Under the pieces are notes generated by a model. The model saw nothing but the letters and a program-made list of their open reading frames with translations. It was not told the DNA's origin and searched no databases. A DNA stretch of 64,000 nt from JALYNX01 sp963724825. Its GTDB lineage: Bacteria; Actinomycetota; Acidimicrobiia; Spongiisociales; ZC4RG35. Position 1 is the first letter of the stretch. Every line of letters begins with the position of its first letter. Positions 40,496-49,278 of the stretch are shown in pieces. The translations under genes were made by a program, and so were the position numbers. Location: positions 117,630 to 181,629 of the forward strand of contig CAVRWT010000020.1 of assembly GCA_963724825.1 (NCBI GenBank), written 5' to 3'.

Positions 40496-41169
40496 GCCAC
40501 CAGCTCCTCGCTTCTGGCCCCGGCAAACTTTGGTGAGCCGTAGACGAGATCCGGTCGTGCGCGCATCACTGCTGCAATGACCACGAAGGTGATGGCGCCC
40601 TCACCAATCCCGATCAGGAAGTGGGTTCCGAGCATGGCCCAGAGCACTGATGAGGTCGAGACGCTCTCTACGGTCCCGCCGAGCCAGAACTCGAAGACAA
40701 ACCCCAGCGCCGCCAGGGGGACGGAGAGCATGGCGGCGATCCCGGCCAGGAGGGGCACTCTCGACGTCTTGGAGCCGGTCATTCGGAGCAGGGCTCGGTA
40801 GATGAGATAGCCGCCCACGGCCCCGATCAGAGCCATGTTCACGATGTTGAGCCCGAGTGCGGTCAACCCTCCGTCTGCCATGAAGGCCTGGACCACGAGA
40901 ACGATCGTGAGCACGATGTATCCGGCCCAGGGACCGACGAGGACCGCAGCCAGCACTCCACCCAGCAGATGCCCGCTGACACCCGGAAGCACCGGGAAGT
41001 TCATCATCTGGACCGCAAAGATGAACGCGGCGACCAGTGCTGCCATCGGCACCAAGCGATCCGTCAGATAAGTGCGAGCTCGGCGCAACGCCACTCCGAA
41101 GCCGCCGATTGCGGTGACGCCGGCCGCCACCGAGACACCGGGACCGATGAATCCATCGGGGATGTGCAC
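40492..41169 (-). CDS. cbiM: nickel/cobalt ECF transporter substrate-binding subunit CbiM
   Basis: S-component that captures Ni2+ or Co2+. The N-terminus MHIPDGFIGP places the second-residue His and other ligands needed for metal binding. Six to seven helices follow, with MMNFPVLPGVSGHLLGG as a family core and HFLIGIGEGAITF near the end. Start GTG at 41169 with an AGGAG site. Ni2+ versus Co2+ cannot be decided from sequence, but the operator upstream favours nickel. Confidence 0.93.
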   Translation of the reverse strand: MHIPDGFIGPGVSVAAGVTAIGGFGVALRRARTYLTDRLVPMAALVAAFIFAVQMMNFPVLPGVSGHLLGGVLAAVLVGPWAGYIVLTIVLVVQAFMADGGLTALGLNIVNMALIGAVGGYLIYRALLRMTGSKTSRVPLLAGIAAMLSVPLAALGFVFEFWLGGTVESVSTSSVLWAMLGTHFLIGIGEGAITFVVIAAVMRARPDLVYGSPKFAGARSEELVA

Positions 41170-41181
41170 TTGCTCTCCTAG

Positions 41182-41198
41182 TTGCGAAGGACTTGCAA
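41182..41198 (-). promoter_or_regulatory. probable Nur-type (nickel regulator) operator before cbiM
   Basis: TTGCGA-AGGAC-TTGCAA on the + strand is an inverted repeat with 5-nt spacer, one mismatch from the Streptomyces Nur box as recalled (tTGCaa-N5-ttGCAA). It lies 13 nt upstream of the cbiM GTG, between the Fur-family gene and the transporter. A candidate -10 (TAATCT on the - strand, 41208-41203) is just upstream, so bound repressor would cover the transcript start. Confidence 0.6.
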
Positions 41199-41215
41199 CA
41201 AGAGATTAGCGAACG

Positions 41216-41647
41216 TCAAAGGCGACTGCAGTCGGAGCAGAGGCCCCAGAGTGCGAAATGCTCGACATCGGCCACGAAGCCGGTCATTTCCTGCACCTCG
41301 GCCAGGAAACCGGCCAGATCAGAAGCGGGGAGGGCGGTGGTCGACCCACAGTTCCTGCATACCAGGTGCTGGTGGGGCTGCTCCTCGGCCAGGTGATAGA
41401 CGGCGGCCTCGCCGAGGTGGGCATGTCGGACGGCGCCCGCCTCTTCCAGGACCTCCAGGGTGCGATAGACGGTGGACAGGTCCAGCTCGGTTCCGAGGTC
41501 GGTCATTGCCTTGTCGTGAATGGTGGCGGCATCGAGATGGTCGCCGTGAGAGTGGGCGATCACCCCGCAGACGGCGCGGCGGGCATCGGTGATGCGCAGG
41601 CCACGGTCGCGCAGAGTGGCGATCAGATCGTCTGCGGTGATGTGCAT
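41216..41647 (-). CDS. Fur-family metalloregulator, probably nickel-responsive (Nur-like)
   Basis: 143-aa winged-helix repressor: DNA-binding helix LDLSTVYRTLEVLEEAG, metal-binding HSHGDHLDAATI and AVYHLAEEQPHQHLVC, and a structural zinc site with CRNCG and CSDC. ATG 41647 (MHITADDLIATLRDRGL) gives the usual start; a longer frame to 41911 runs into the divergent def region and is rejected. Its position in front of the Ni/Co importer and a Nur-like box suggests it controls that operon. Zur or another Fur type cannot be excluded. Confidence 0.87.
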   Translation of the reverse strand: MHITADDLIATLRDRGLRITDARRAVCGVIAHSHGDHLDAATIHDKAMTDLGTELDLSTVYRTLEVLEEAGAVRHAHLGEAAVYHLAEEQPHQHLVCRNCGSTTALPASDLAGFLAEVQEMTGFVADVEHFALWGLCSDCSRL

Positions 41648-41762
41648 GATCGAAGGGTCCCCAAGCCGACGGGCCTCATCGGGTGAATCTAATGAGGATC
41701 GGCCAGAAGCTGGGAGAAGCCCGCTTCGTCTACCCTGCCACCTTCTCCGTCCCCGGGCACTC
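41648..41762. promoter_or_regulatory. divergent promoter region between the Fur-family gene and def
   Basis: 115-nt intergenic region. On the - strand TAGATT (41693-41688) is a possible -10 for the regulator gene. On the + strand TACCCT (41731-41736) is a possible -10 for def, 26 nt before its ATG. No operator palindrome like the one before cbiM is seen here. Confidence 0.3.
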
Positions 41763-42272
41763 ATGGCAATCCTTCCAATCCGAACCTTTGGAGACCCGGT
41801 GCTCCGACTCGAGACCAAGACGGTTCTCGAAGTCGACGACGCCCTGCGCGCCCTGGCAGTCGACATGATCGAGACCATGTACCAGGCACCCGGGGTCGGG
41901 CTGGCCGCCAATCAGATAGGCATCCCGCGCCGGGTCGCGGTATTCGATGCCCAGGACGGCCTCGGCCCGAGGGTGATGATCAACCCCGAGATCGTCGAGC
42001 TCAGCGGGGAGTGGGCCTACGAGGAGGGTTGTCTCTCCGTGCCAGGCCATTACTGGGAGATCAAGCGGCCCGGCTTTGCCCGGGCCAGAGCTACCGACCT
42101 CGACGGCAAGGAGGTCGAGTTCGCCGGCGACGGGCTCCTGGGACGGGTGCTCCAACATGAGATCGACCATCTCGACGGAAAGCTTCTCATCGATCGGTTG
42201 GAGCGACGAACCCGCAAGCAGGCGCTCCGTGATCTGAGGGACGAGGCACTGGGGATGGCGAGTCACGAATGA
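41763..42272 (+). CDS. def: peptide deformylase
   Basis: Removes the formyl group from nascent proteins. The three signature motifs are intact: GVGLAANQIG, EGCLSVPG and LQHEIDHLDG. ATG 41763 gives 169 aa; an upstream in-frame extension covers the intergenic region and is not used. It overlaps fmt by 4 nt; the two enzymes act at opposite ends of the formyl cycle. Confidence 0.95.
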   Translation: MAILPIRTFGDPVLRLETKTVLEVDDALRALAVDMIETMYQAPGVGLAANQIGIPRRVAVFDAQDGLGPRVMINPEIVELSGEWAYEEGCLSVPGHYWEIKRPGFARARATDLDGKEVEFAGDGLLGRVLQHEIDHLDGKLLIDRLERRTRKQALRDLRDEALGMASHE

Positions 42273-43183
42273 CCCGGATCGTGTTCCTGGGGACCCCGGG
42301 AGCCGCCATACCCACGCTCGATCGGCTGGTCAGCGACTTCGACGTGGATCTGGTGATCACCCAGCCGGATCGCCCTAAGGGCAGGTCCGGCCGTCCCGAG
42401 CCCTCACCGGTAAAGACTCGGGCCCTGGACCTCGGCCTGGCCGTTGCCCAACCTTCGGGGTCGGGCGAGATAGAGCAAATCCTCGCCGAAAGCGGTCCCT
42501 TCGACGTCGGGGTCGTTGTCGCCTTCGGGATGCTGATCAGGCCTGAGGCCCTGGCTCGACCGGCTCATGGCATGTTGAACGTCCATTTCTCGCTGCTGCC
42601 CCGGTGGCGGGGGGCGGCACCCGTGGCTCGCGCCCTGATGGCGGGTGATCCGATGAGCGGGGTGACCATCATCGAGCTAGACGAGAACCTGGATACCGGT
42701 CCGGTGCTGACCGCTCAGGCAGTTGACATCCGTCGCGACGAGACCGCCGGCGAGCTGACCGACCGGCTGGCCGGGCTCGGCGGGGGACTGTTGGCACAGG
42801 TGCTTCCCGCCTACCTCAGTGGCGAGCTGGTACCGGTTCCCCAGGTCGAAGAGGGGGCGATCTACGCCTCGAAGCTGACCCCGGATGACCGCCCAATCCG
42901 GCCGGAGATGTCGTCGTTGGAGGCGATAAACCGAATCCGAGGCCTGTCGCCGTCGCCCGGGGCAACCCTCGACCTCGACGGCGAGCCCCACAAGGTGCTT
43001 CGGGCCCGAGCATCCGGGCAGAGCCTGGACCCGGGTGTCTACCGGGTGGTCGGCGGGCTCCCGGTGGCGGGGGTTGCCGACGGGGGAGTCGAGCTGGTCG
43101 AGATCCAACCTCCCGGAGGCCGTTTGATGTCAGGCGCCGAGTGGGCGAGAGGTCGACGCAGCCAAACCGGCGCATTCCGATGA
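42269..43183 (+). CDS. fmt: methionyl-tRNA formyltransferase
   Basis: Formylates initiator Met-tRNA. FLGTPGAAIPTLDRL at the start, FGMLIRPEAL and the catalytic HVHFSLLPRWRGAAPVARAL-like core (NVHFSLLPRWRGAAP), with TGPVLTAQAV, and a C-terminal tRNA-binding domain. 304 aa. Overlaps def and rsmB by 4 nt each. Confidence 0.95.
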   Translation: MTRIVFLGTPGAAIPTLDRLVSDFDVDLVITQPDRPKGRSGRPEPSPVKTRALDLGLAVAQPSGSGEIEQILAESGPFDVGVVVAFGMLIRPEALARPAHGMLNVHFSLLPRWRGAAPVARALMAGDPMSGVTIIELDENLDTGPVLTAQAVDIRRDETAGELTDRLAGLGGGLLAQVLPAYLSGELVPVPQVEEGAIYASKLTPDDRPIRPEMSSLEAINRIRGLSPSPGATLDLDGEPHKVLRARASGQSLDPGVYRVVGGLPVAGVADGGVELVEIQPPGGRLMSGAEWARGRRSQTGAFR

Positions 43184-44355
43184 GTGACCCGCTCCAGGCC
43201 CGGCATCTCGCCGCCGAAGTGGTGGGCCGGGTGCTGCGAGAAGGAGCGTTCTCCAACGTGCTCCTGGACAGCCACTCCTCGAGCCTCCCACCCAGAGAGT
43301 TGGCTCGGGTCAAGGCCCTCACCTACGGGGTGTTGCGGCACACCGAGCGCATCGATCATTCCATCGAGGTCGGAGCGCGAAGGGCAGTCGCAAAAGTCGA
43401 CACCGGAGTGCTCGACGGGCTGCGGGTCTCGGTCTTCGAGCTCCTCTACAGCGACCTGGCCCGCCCGATCGTGGTGAGCGCGGGCGTCGACCTCATCCGC
43501 GAGACCCGACCCAAGGCGGCGGGGTTCGCCAACGCGGTGCTGAGGAGGGTCGCCGAACAGGAGCGTGAGGCTGATCAAGGGTTGGACCTCCCCTCCTGGC
43601 TGAGAGAGTCGCTGGAGGCTGCCTGGGGGGCTGTCGCGGCCCGAGAGTTCGCCCTGGCGAGCGCCACCGAGCCCGAGCGAGTGGTTCGGGCGAAGCCCGG
43701 CGCGGTTGACGTGGGTGAGGAGTTAGCCGGTATCCCTGGTGCTTTCGCCGTCGCCCCGGGGCCAATCCCGGAGGGAACGACTGTCCAGGACGCAGCCTCC
43801 ATTGCGGTTGGAAACGCGGTGGCGGCTGAGCCCGGGATGCGGGTGATCGATCTGGCGGCTGCCCCGGGGGGCAAGACGGCGCATCTCCTCGATCAGGTGG
43901 GGGAGGGGGGCCGGGTGGTCGCTGCCGACTCTCACCGGCGACGGGTCTCGGATGCGCGCACCCGGGTGCCTGGGGCGCAGTGGGTGGTGGCCGATGCGAG
44001 GGCGCTCCCGTTCAAACGCGCCAGCTTCGACCGGGTTCTGCTCGATGCGCCGTGTAGCGGCCTCGGCACGCTGAGAAGACGGCCGGAGATCAGGCTCCGT
44101 GTCACCGAGTCCGAGGTCCTTCGGCTGGCAGCCGGACAGCGGGAGATGCTGGAGCGGGCTACGGAGTTGCTGGCTCCGGGCGGCCGCCTGGTCTACTCGG
44201 TGTGCACTGTGACCCCCGAGGAGACAATCGAAGTCGTCGCGGGTGGCGGTTTCCGGCCCCCTGCCATCCCCGGCGAGGTCTGGGGTGATGGCCGGCTGCT
44301 CGCACCGCACATCACCGGCACCGACGGCATGTTTGTCGCCTTACTCGAGGCTTGA
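43180..44355 (+). CDS. rsmB: 16S rRNA (cytosine-967-C5)-methyltransferase RsmB
   Basis: Methylates 16S rRNA with SAM. N-terminal NusB-like domain (ARHLAAEVVGRVLREGAFSN, AGFANAVLRRV), then a Rossmann methylase domain: SAM site VIDLAAAPGGKTAHLLD, motif IV LDAPCSGLGTLRR and the catalytic Cys in YSVCTVTPEE. 391 aa from ATG 43180. The order def-fmt-rsmB-rpe is conserved widely. Confidence 0.93.
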   Translation: MSDPLQARHLAAEVVGRVLREGAFSNVLLDSHSSSLPPRELARVKALTYGVLRHTERIDHSIEVGARRAVAKVDTGVLDGLRVSVFELLYSDLARPIVVSAGVDLIRETRPKAAGFANAVLRRVAEQEREADQGLDLPSWLRESLEAAWGAVAAREFALASATEPERVVRAKPGAVDVGEELAGIPGAFAVAPGPIPEGTTVQDAASIAVGNAVAAEPGMRVIDLAAAPGGKTAHLLDQVGEGGRVVAADSHRRRVSDARTRVPGAQWVVADARALPFKRASFDRVLLDAPCSGLGTLRRRPEIRLRVTESEVLRLAAGQREMLERATELLAPGGRLVYSVCTVTPEETIEVVAGGGFRPPAIPGEVWGDGRLLAPHITGTDGMFVALLEA

Positions 44356-44367
44356 GGGTCCCCCCCT

Positions 44368-44381
44368 TACAATCCCCTTGG
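44368..44381 (+). promoter_or_regulatory. putative leaderless promoter (-10 TACAAT) of rpe
   Basis: TACAAT at 44368-44373 is a strong -10 match and ends 8 nt before ATG 44382. There is no Shine-Dalgarno in the short gap. Confidence 0.5.
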
Positions 44382-45044
44382 ATGCGCGCCGTCAAAATCG
44401 CTCCTTCTTTGCTCGCCGCCGATTTCGGCTGTCTCAAAGACGAGATTGCGAGTGTGGAGTCGGTGGCGGATTGGCTGCATATCGATGTGATGGACGGGCA
44501 TTTCGTGCCCAATGTCTCGTTTGGGATCCCGGTGATCAAGGGCATCCGGCCCTTGACCGAGCTCCGTTTCGACTGTCACCTGATGACCACCAATCCCGAC
44601 GCCTTTCTCCCCGATCTGGCGGAGGCCGGGGCCGACCTGGTGACCATGCACATCGAAGCGATGCCCGACCCCACCCGCGCTTCGAAACAAGCCCGCGACA
44701 ACGGTCTGGGTTTCGGGCTGGTGTGCAATCCGGGGACCCCGTTTGCCGGTGTGGCGCCATTTCTCGAACTTTGCGACGTTCTCCTCATCATGTCCGTCGA
44801 GCCCGGTTTTGGGGGCCAGGGCTTCATTCCGGAGGTTCTGGAGAAGGTCCAAACCGCCAGAGAATGGGTTGAGGAGCGCGGATTGCCGACCGATATTGAG
44901 ATCGACGGGGGTATTACGCCCGAAACCGCACGCCTGGCCGCCGATGCAGGTGCCAACGTGTTCGTGGCCGGAACCGCGATTTTCGGGGCGGAAGATCCCA
45001 GCACGGCTGTTGCCGATTTGAGAAGGGCAGTAGAGGAGAAATGA
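44382..45044 (+). CDS. rpe: ribulose-phosphate 3-epimerase
   Basis: Pentose phosphate epimerase, TIM barrel. KIAPSLLAADFGCL, HIDVMDGHFVPNVSFG, metal His in FDCHLMTTNPD, IMSVEPGFGGQGFIPEVL, and EIDGGITPETA with GANVFVAGTAIFG. ATG 44382 gives 220 aa. It overlaps the REC-GGDEF gene by 4 nt. Ribulose 5-phosphate is also the RibB substrate in the riboflavin operon that follows. Confidence 0.95.
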   Translation: MRAVKIAPSLLAADFGCLKDEIASVESVADWLHIDVMDGHFVPNVSFGIPVIKGIRPLTELRFDCHLMTTNPDAFLPDLAEAGADLVTMHIEAMPDPTRASKQARDNGLGFGLVCNPGTPFAGVAPFLELCDVLLIMSVEPGFGGQGFIPEVLEKVQTAREWVEERGLPTDIEIDGGITPETARLAADAGANVFVAGTAIFGAEDPSTAVADLRRAVEEK

Positions 45045-45970
45045 GCGAACGGGTCCTGATTGCGGACGATGACCCGGACATCCTTGCGGTTGTCCAGGTC
45101 AATTTCGAGTTGGAGGGGCTCGAGGTGGAGACCGCGGTCGATGGGGAGGATGCTCTCCAGAAGGCGACCGCCAATCCGCCGAATGTGATCGTCCTCGACA
45201 TCATGATGCCCCGAATGGACGGCTTGACGGCGTTGCATCGCCTTCGCAGCCAGGCCAGCACCGGGAACATCCCGATCATCCTGCTCACCGCCCGCGGCCT
45301 TCCTGAGGACCGGGTTCGAGGCCTCGAATTGGGAGCCGACGACTACATCACCAAGCCGTTCGACATCAACGAGCTGGTGGCCCGGGTGCGGGCCGTGGTG
45401 CGCCGGACCCAGGCAGCGCGTGACCTCTCGCCGCTCACCGGTCTTCCCGGGAACTTCAAGATCACCGCCGAGATCGAGGAACGGATCACTTCCGGTCGTG
45501 ATTACGCCCTGGTCCACGGGGACCTCGACAACTTCAAGGCTTTCAACGATCACTACGGGTTCATGCGTGGCGACGAAGTGATCCGCTTCTGCGCGAAGTG
45601 CTTCCGTGACGCATCCGAGAACCTCGGGATCACCGGCGCCTTCGTGGGTCACATCGGCGGTGACGACTTCGTGGCCATCATCCCGCCGGAGATGGCTGAG
45701 TCGTTCTGCAAGGAAGTGATCGAGCGATTCGATGACGGCATCCTCGATCTCTATGACACCGCCGATGCCCTGCGCGGCTACATCGAGGTCATCGACCGTC
45801 GCGGCGAGCGTTTCGCCTTCCCTGTGGTCTCCCTGTCGCTGGGTGTAGCGTCCACCGACGTGAGAGAGATCTCCACTCAGTGGGAGGCGTCGGCGATTGC
45901 GGTGGAAATGAAGGAATTTGCCAAGAAGCAGCCGGGCTCTACCTACCGCATCGATCGTCGTTCGGCATAG
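45041..45970 (+). CDS. response regulator with REC and GGDEF-type domains
   Basis: Residues 1-122 form a receiver domain: acidic pocket ADDDPD, phospho-acceptor Asp in VLDIMMPRMDG, TARG and the Lys in YITKPFD. Residues about 130-300 form a GGDEF domain (LTGLPG, HGDLDNFKAFNDHYGF, active loop IGGDDFVAI). The loop GGDDF departs from GG[D/E]EF at the fourth position, so cyclic-di-GMP synthesis is not certain. No histidine kinase is nearby. 309 aa, between rpe and ribD in the same direction. Confidence 0.88.
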   Translation: MSERVLIADDDPDILAVVQVNFELEGLEVETAVDGEDALQKATANPPNVIVLDIMMPRMDGLTALHRLRSQASTGNIPIILLTARGLPEDRVRGLELGADDYITKPFDINELVARVRAVVRRTQAARDLSPLTGLPGNFKITAEIEERITSGRDYALVHGDLDNFKAFNDHYGFMRGDEVIRFCAKCFRDASENLGITGAFVGHIGGDDFVAIIPPEMAESFCKEVIERFDDGILDLYDTADALRGYIEVIDRRGERFAFPVVSLSLGVASTDVREISTQWEASAIAVEMKEFAKKQPGSTYRIDRRSA

Positions 45971-47015
45971 GTGGGCGACGCCCGCCACATGCGGCGAGCC
46001 ATCGAGCTCGCCACGCAGCATCGGACCCATCCCAATCCACGCGTCGGCGCGGTCATCGTCGATCAAGCCGGCAACGTGGTTGGAGAGGGCGCCCATGAGG
46101 GAGTGGGCCAACCCCACGCCGAGGTAGTTGCGCTTGGCCAGGCCGGCGCCCAGGCTCGGGGCTCCACTCTCTATGTGACCCTCGAACCGTGCAGTCACTA
46201 CGGGAACACCCCGCCGTGTGTGACCGCGATCGTGACCGCAGGGATCAGCCGGGTGGTCGTTGGTGCCATCGATCCCGATGAGCGCGTCTCCGGGAAGGGC
46301 GTCTCCTGGCTGACAGACGCCCGAATCGAAGTGGTTCTCGAGGAAGCAGCCGCGGATGCAGAAGTCCGTGGACCCGGCCTATTTCCATCACCGACGCACC
46401 GGGCTCCCTCTGGTCACCTGGAAGACCGCGATGACCCTCGACGGCTCGGTAGCGGCCCTCGACGGCTCGTCGCGATGGATCAGCTCTGAAGAGTCACGAG
46501 CCGACGCCCATCAACTGAGAGCTGCGATGGACGCCGTGGTGGTCGGGGTCGGGACCGTGCGAGCGGATGACCCAGAACTGACAGTTCGACATCCTGATGC
46601 AGGAGACCACCAGCCCCGTCCGGTGATCCTGGCCGGGGCCGGCCCACTCCCTGTTGACGCCAGAATCTGGGACCGCGCTCCACTGGTGGTTGCGTCGCGC
46701 GACCTCGACATCCCCTCAGGCGACCTGGTGCTGGTCTCAGGTGTTGACGATCACCCGGATCCGGTCGAGGCGGCGAAGGCGATCGCCAACGCGGGCCTAC
46801 TCGACGTCCTGCTCGAAGGAGGGCCCGGCGTGGCCGGCGCCTGGTGGCGCTCAGGTGTGATTTCCCGCGGCGTCCTGTATCTGGCAGGGAAGATCGGCGG
46901 TGGGACCGGGATCGGGCCGTTGGCGGGCTCCTTCTCGACGATCGACGAGGCCAGAGAGGTGAATATTCGCGACGTGCGTAACGTTGGCTCGGACCTGAGA
47001 ATCGAGTTCGAGTAG
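45971..47015 (+). CDS. ribD: bifunctional riboflavin deaminase/reductase RibD (one frameshift)
   Basis: Second and third steps of riboflavin synthesis. Deaminase domain: NPRVGAVIVD, zinc ligands PHAEV and EPCSHYGNTPPC. Reductase domain: PLVTWKTAMTLDGSVA, VVVGVGTVRADDPELTVR, LLEGGPGVAGAWW. The two halves are in different frames; one extra base near 46361-46363 (GCAGAAGTCC) explains it. Corrected length is 347 aa. GTG start directly abuts the upstream stop. Confidence 0.92.
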
Positions 47016-47606
47016 ATGTTCACCGGAATCGTTGCCCACAAAGGCTCGGTAGTCGACGTCGACGATGACGCCGGAGTCAGACGGCTCACAGTTGAGGCGG
47101 GGCCTCTCGCCGACCTGGCCGTCGGCGACTCGATTGCCGTCAATGGCGTTTGCCTCACCGCGGTTGCGGTTCAGGGCTCGACGATTGACCTCGAAGTCGT
47201 GCACGAGACGTTGTCGCGTTCCAGTCTCGGAGCCATCCAGGCGGGGGATCCGGTGAATCTCGAGCGGCCGATGCCGGCTCAGGGTCGCTTCGACGGGCAC
47301 ATCGTCCAGGGCCACGTCGACGGTGTCGGGACCGTCATCGGAGTGGCCAACGGAGGAGAGGAGCGGCGCCTCACCATCCAGGTCCCGGCCGGGATGGCTC
47401 GTTTCATCGTCGAGAAGGGCTCGATCACCGTCGACGGCGTCAGTCTCACCGTCTCGGGCGTGTGGTCGGATCGGTTCGAGGTGGCGCTCATACCTCACAC
47501 CCTCGAGGTGACGACTCTGGGCTTGCGCGCCGAAGGCGATCCGGTCAACCTCGAGGTCGACGTCATCGCCAAATACGTGGAGAGACTCCTGGGAGCGGGC
47601 TCATGA
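47016..47606 (+). CDS. ribE: riboflavin synthase alpha subunit
   Basis: Dismutates two lumazines to riboflavin. Two repeated barrels: MFTGIVAHKGSVV with DSIAVNGVCLTAV, and GHIVQGHVDGVGTV with GSITVDGVSLTVSGV. 196 aa. The ATG directly follows the ribD stop, and the end overlaps ribBA by 4 nt. Confidence 0.95.
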   Translation: MFTGIVAHKGSVVDVDDDAGVRRLTVEAGPLADLAVGDSIAVNGVCLTAVAVQGSTIDLEVVHETLSRSSLGAIQAGDPVNLERPMPAQGRFDGHIVQGHVDGVGTVIGVANGGEERRLTIQVPAGMARFIVEKGSITVDGVSLTVSGVWSDRFEVALIPHTLEVTTLGLRAEGDPVNLEVDVIAKYVERLLGAGS

Positions 47607-48817
47607 GTTTTGCGCCAATCGAGGAGATCGTGGCTGCCATCGCCAGAGGCGAGATGGTGATCATGGTCGACGACGAGGATCGCGAGAACGAGGGCGACCT
47701 GATCATGGCCGCCGAGACGGCCACCCAGGCCCAGATCGGGTTCATGCTCCGCCACACCAGTGGGATCATTTGCCTCCCCGTGATCGGCGAGCGACTCGAC
47801 GAGCTCGACCTGCCGATGATGGTTGCTCGAAACACCGACGTCCGACGCACTGCCTTCACCGTCTCCATCGACGCCAGGGAGGGGACGACGACCGGGATCT
47901 CGGCAGCCGATCGATGGAGGACGATCCAGACGGTGATCAACCCCGGGACCAAACCGGAAGACCTGGCGCGCCCGGGCCACATGTACCCCCTGCGTTACGA
48001 GCCGGGTGGTGTCCTCAAGCGAGCCGGCCACACTGAAGCCGCAGTCGACCTCGCCGACTTGGCAGGCAAGTACCCGGCAGGCGTATTGGCCGAGATCATG
48101 AACGACGATGGCAGCGTTGCCCGGCTTGGCGACCTCGAGCACTTCGCTGCCGAGCACGGCCTGTTGTTGGGGACCATCGCGGATCTGATCGCGTTTCGCC
48201 GACAGCGCGAGAAGCTGGTCGAGAGAGTGGTCGAAGCCAGGATCCCAACCGAGCATGGCACCTTCAACGCCGTTGGCTTCCGCTCGCTGATCGACGATCG
48301 GCAGCACATGGCTCTGGTGATGGGGGAAATGGGCGATGGGGAGCGGGTCCTGACCCGGGTCCACTCGGAGTGTCTGACCGGCGACGTCTTCGGGAGCCTG
48401 CGCTGTGACTGTGGCGATCAACTCGACATGGCCCTGGCCCGGGTCGCCGCGGAAGGGAGGGGCGTTGTTCTTTACATCCGGGGCCACGAAGGGCGGGGGA
48501 TCGGGCTGCTCCACAAGCTGGCTGCCTACCGCCTGCAGGACGAAGGTCTCGACACGGTCGACGCCAACGTGAATCTCGGGCTCCCGGTGGACTCCAGGGA
48601 CTACGGCGTTGGAGCCCAGATCCTCTATGACCTTGGGGTCCGTTCCATGCGCCTCATGACGAACAACCCCACGAAACGAGCCGGAATCGAGGGTTACGGG
48701 CTCTCCATCGTCGAGCAGGTGCCTTTGTCGATCGAGGCCAACGAGGAGAACCGGGAGTATCTGCGCACCAAGGCCAATCGCCTCGGCCATCAGATGGACC
48801 TGGGCACCGGGGCATGA
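47603..48817 (+). CDS. ribBA: bifunctional DHBP synthase / GTP cyclohydrolase II
   Basis: Makes both riboflavin precursors, from ribulose 5-phosphate and GTP. DHBP synthase half: VDDEDRENEGDLIMAAE, DRWRTIQTV, GHMYPLRYEPGGVLKRAGHT. GTP cyclohydrolase half: VHSECLTGDVFGSLRCDCGDQ (zinc Cys), YIRGHEGRGIGL, MTNNPTKRAGIEGYG. ATG 47603 gives 404 aa; a longer frame back to 47462 lies inside ribE. Confidence 0.95.
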   Translation: MSFAPIEEIVAAIARGEMVIMVDDEDRENEGDLIMAAETATQAQIGFMLRHTSGIICLPVIGERLDELDLPMMVARNTDVRRTAFTVSIDAREGTTTGISAADRWRTIQTVINPGTKPEDLARPGHMYPLRYEPGGVLKRAGHTEAAVDLADLAGKYPAGVLAEIMNDDGSVARLGDLEHFAAEHGLLLGTIADLIAFRRQREKLVERVVEARIPTEHGTFNAVGFRSLIDDRQHMALVMGEMGDGERVLTRVHSECLTGDVFGSLRCDCGDQLDMALARVAAEGRGVVLYIRGHEGRGIGLLHKLAAYRLQDEGLDTVDANVNLGLPVDSRDYGVGAQILYDLGVRSMRLMTNNPTKRAGIEGYGLSIVEQVPLSIEANEENREYLRTKANRLGHQMDLGTGA

Positions 48818-49278
48818 TCCGCGTCGTCGAGGGCTCCAAATCCGGCTCCGGGTTGCACATCGGCATCGCCGTTGCCAGTTGGAACCAGGGCATCACCGAT
48901 CGCCTGCTCCAGGGTGCGGTAGACCGCCTCCAGGAGATGGAGGTCACCGAGATCACGATCCTGCGCGTCCCCGGTGCCCTGGAACTGCCGGTGGCCGCCA
49001 AGAGCCTGATCGCAAATGGCTGTCACGCCGCGATTGCGATCGGCACGGTGGTCAAGGGAGACACCGACCACTACGACATCGTTGTCCGCGAATCCACGGC
49101 TGGAATCGCGGCGGTGGCCCTGGAGAGCGGCGTCCCGGTGGCCAACGCCATCCTTGCCGTTCACGAGTACCAGCAGGCACTGGAACGCGCCGGTGAGGGC
49201 GGGGCCAACAAGGGCGTCGAGGCGGCGGAGGCAGCTGTCCTCAGCGCCACCGCCATCCGAGACCTGAGCGGAGCCTGA
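48814..49278 (+). CDS. ribH: 6,7-dimethyl-8-ribityllumazine synthase
   Basis: Penultimate riboflavin enzyme, forming an oligomeric shell in many bacteria. IGIAVASWNQGITDRLLQGA, VPGALELPVAAKSLI, AIGTVVKGDTDHYD, and GEGGANKGVEAAEAAV near the end. 154 aa. It completes the ribD-ribE-ribBA-ribH operon; no FMN riboswitch is seen upstream of ribD. Confidence 0.95.
   Translation: MIRVVEGSKSGSGLHIGIAVASWNQGITDRLLQGAVDRLQEMEVTEITILRVPGALELPVAAKSLIANGCHAAIAIGTVVKGDTDHYDIVVRESTAGIAAVALESGVPVANAILAVHEYQQALERAGEGGANKGVEAAEAAVLSATAIRDLSGA

Noticed and set aside
41648..41911. N-terminal extension of the Fur-family protein
   Set aside because: The extra ~88 residues are Ser/Arg-rich antisense of the divergent def gene and its promoter; the family start is the ATG at 41647.
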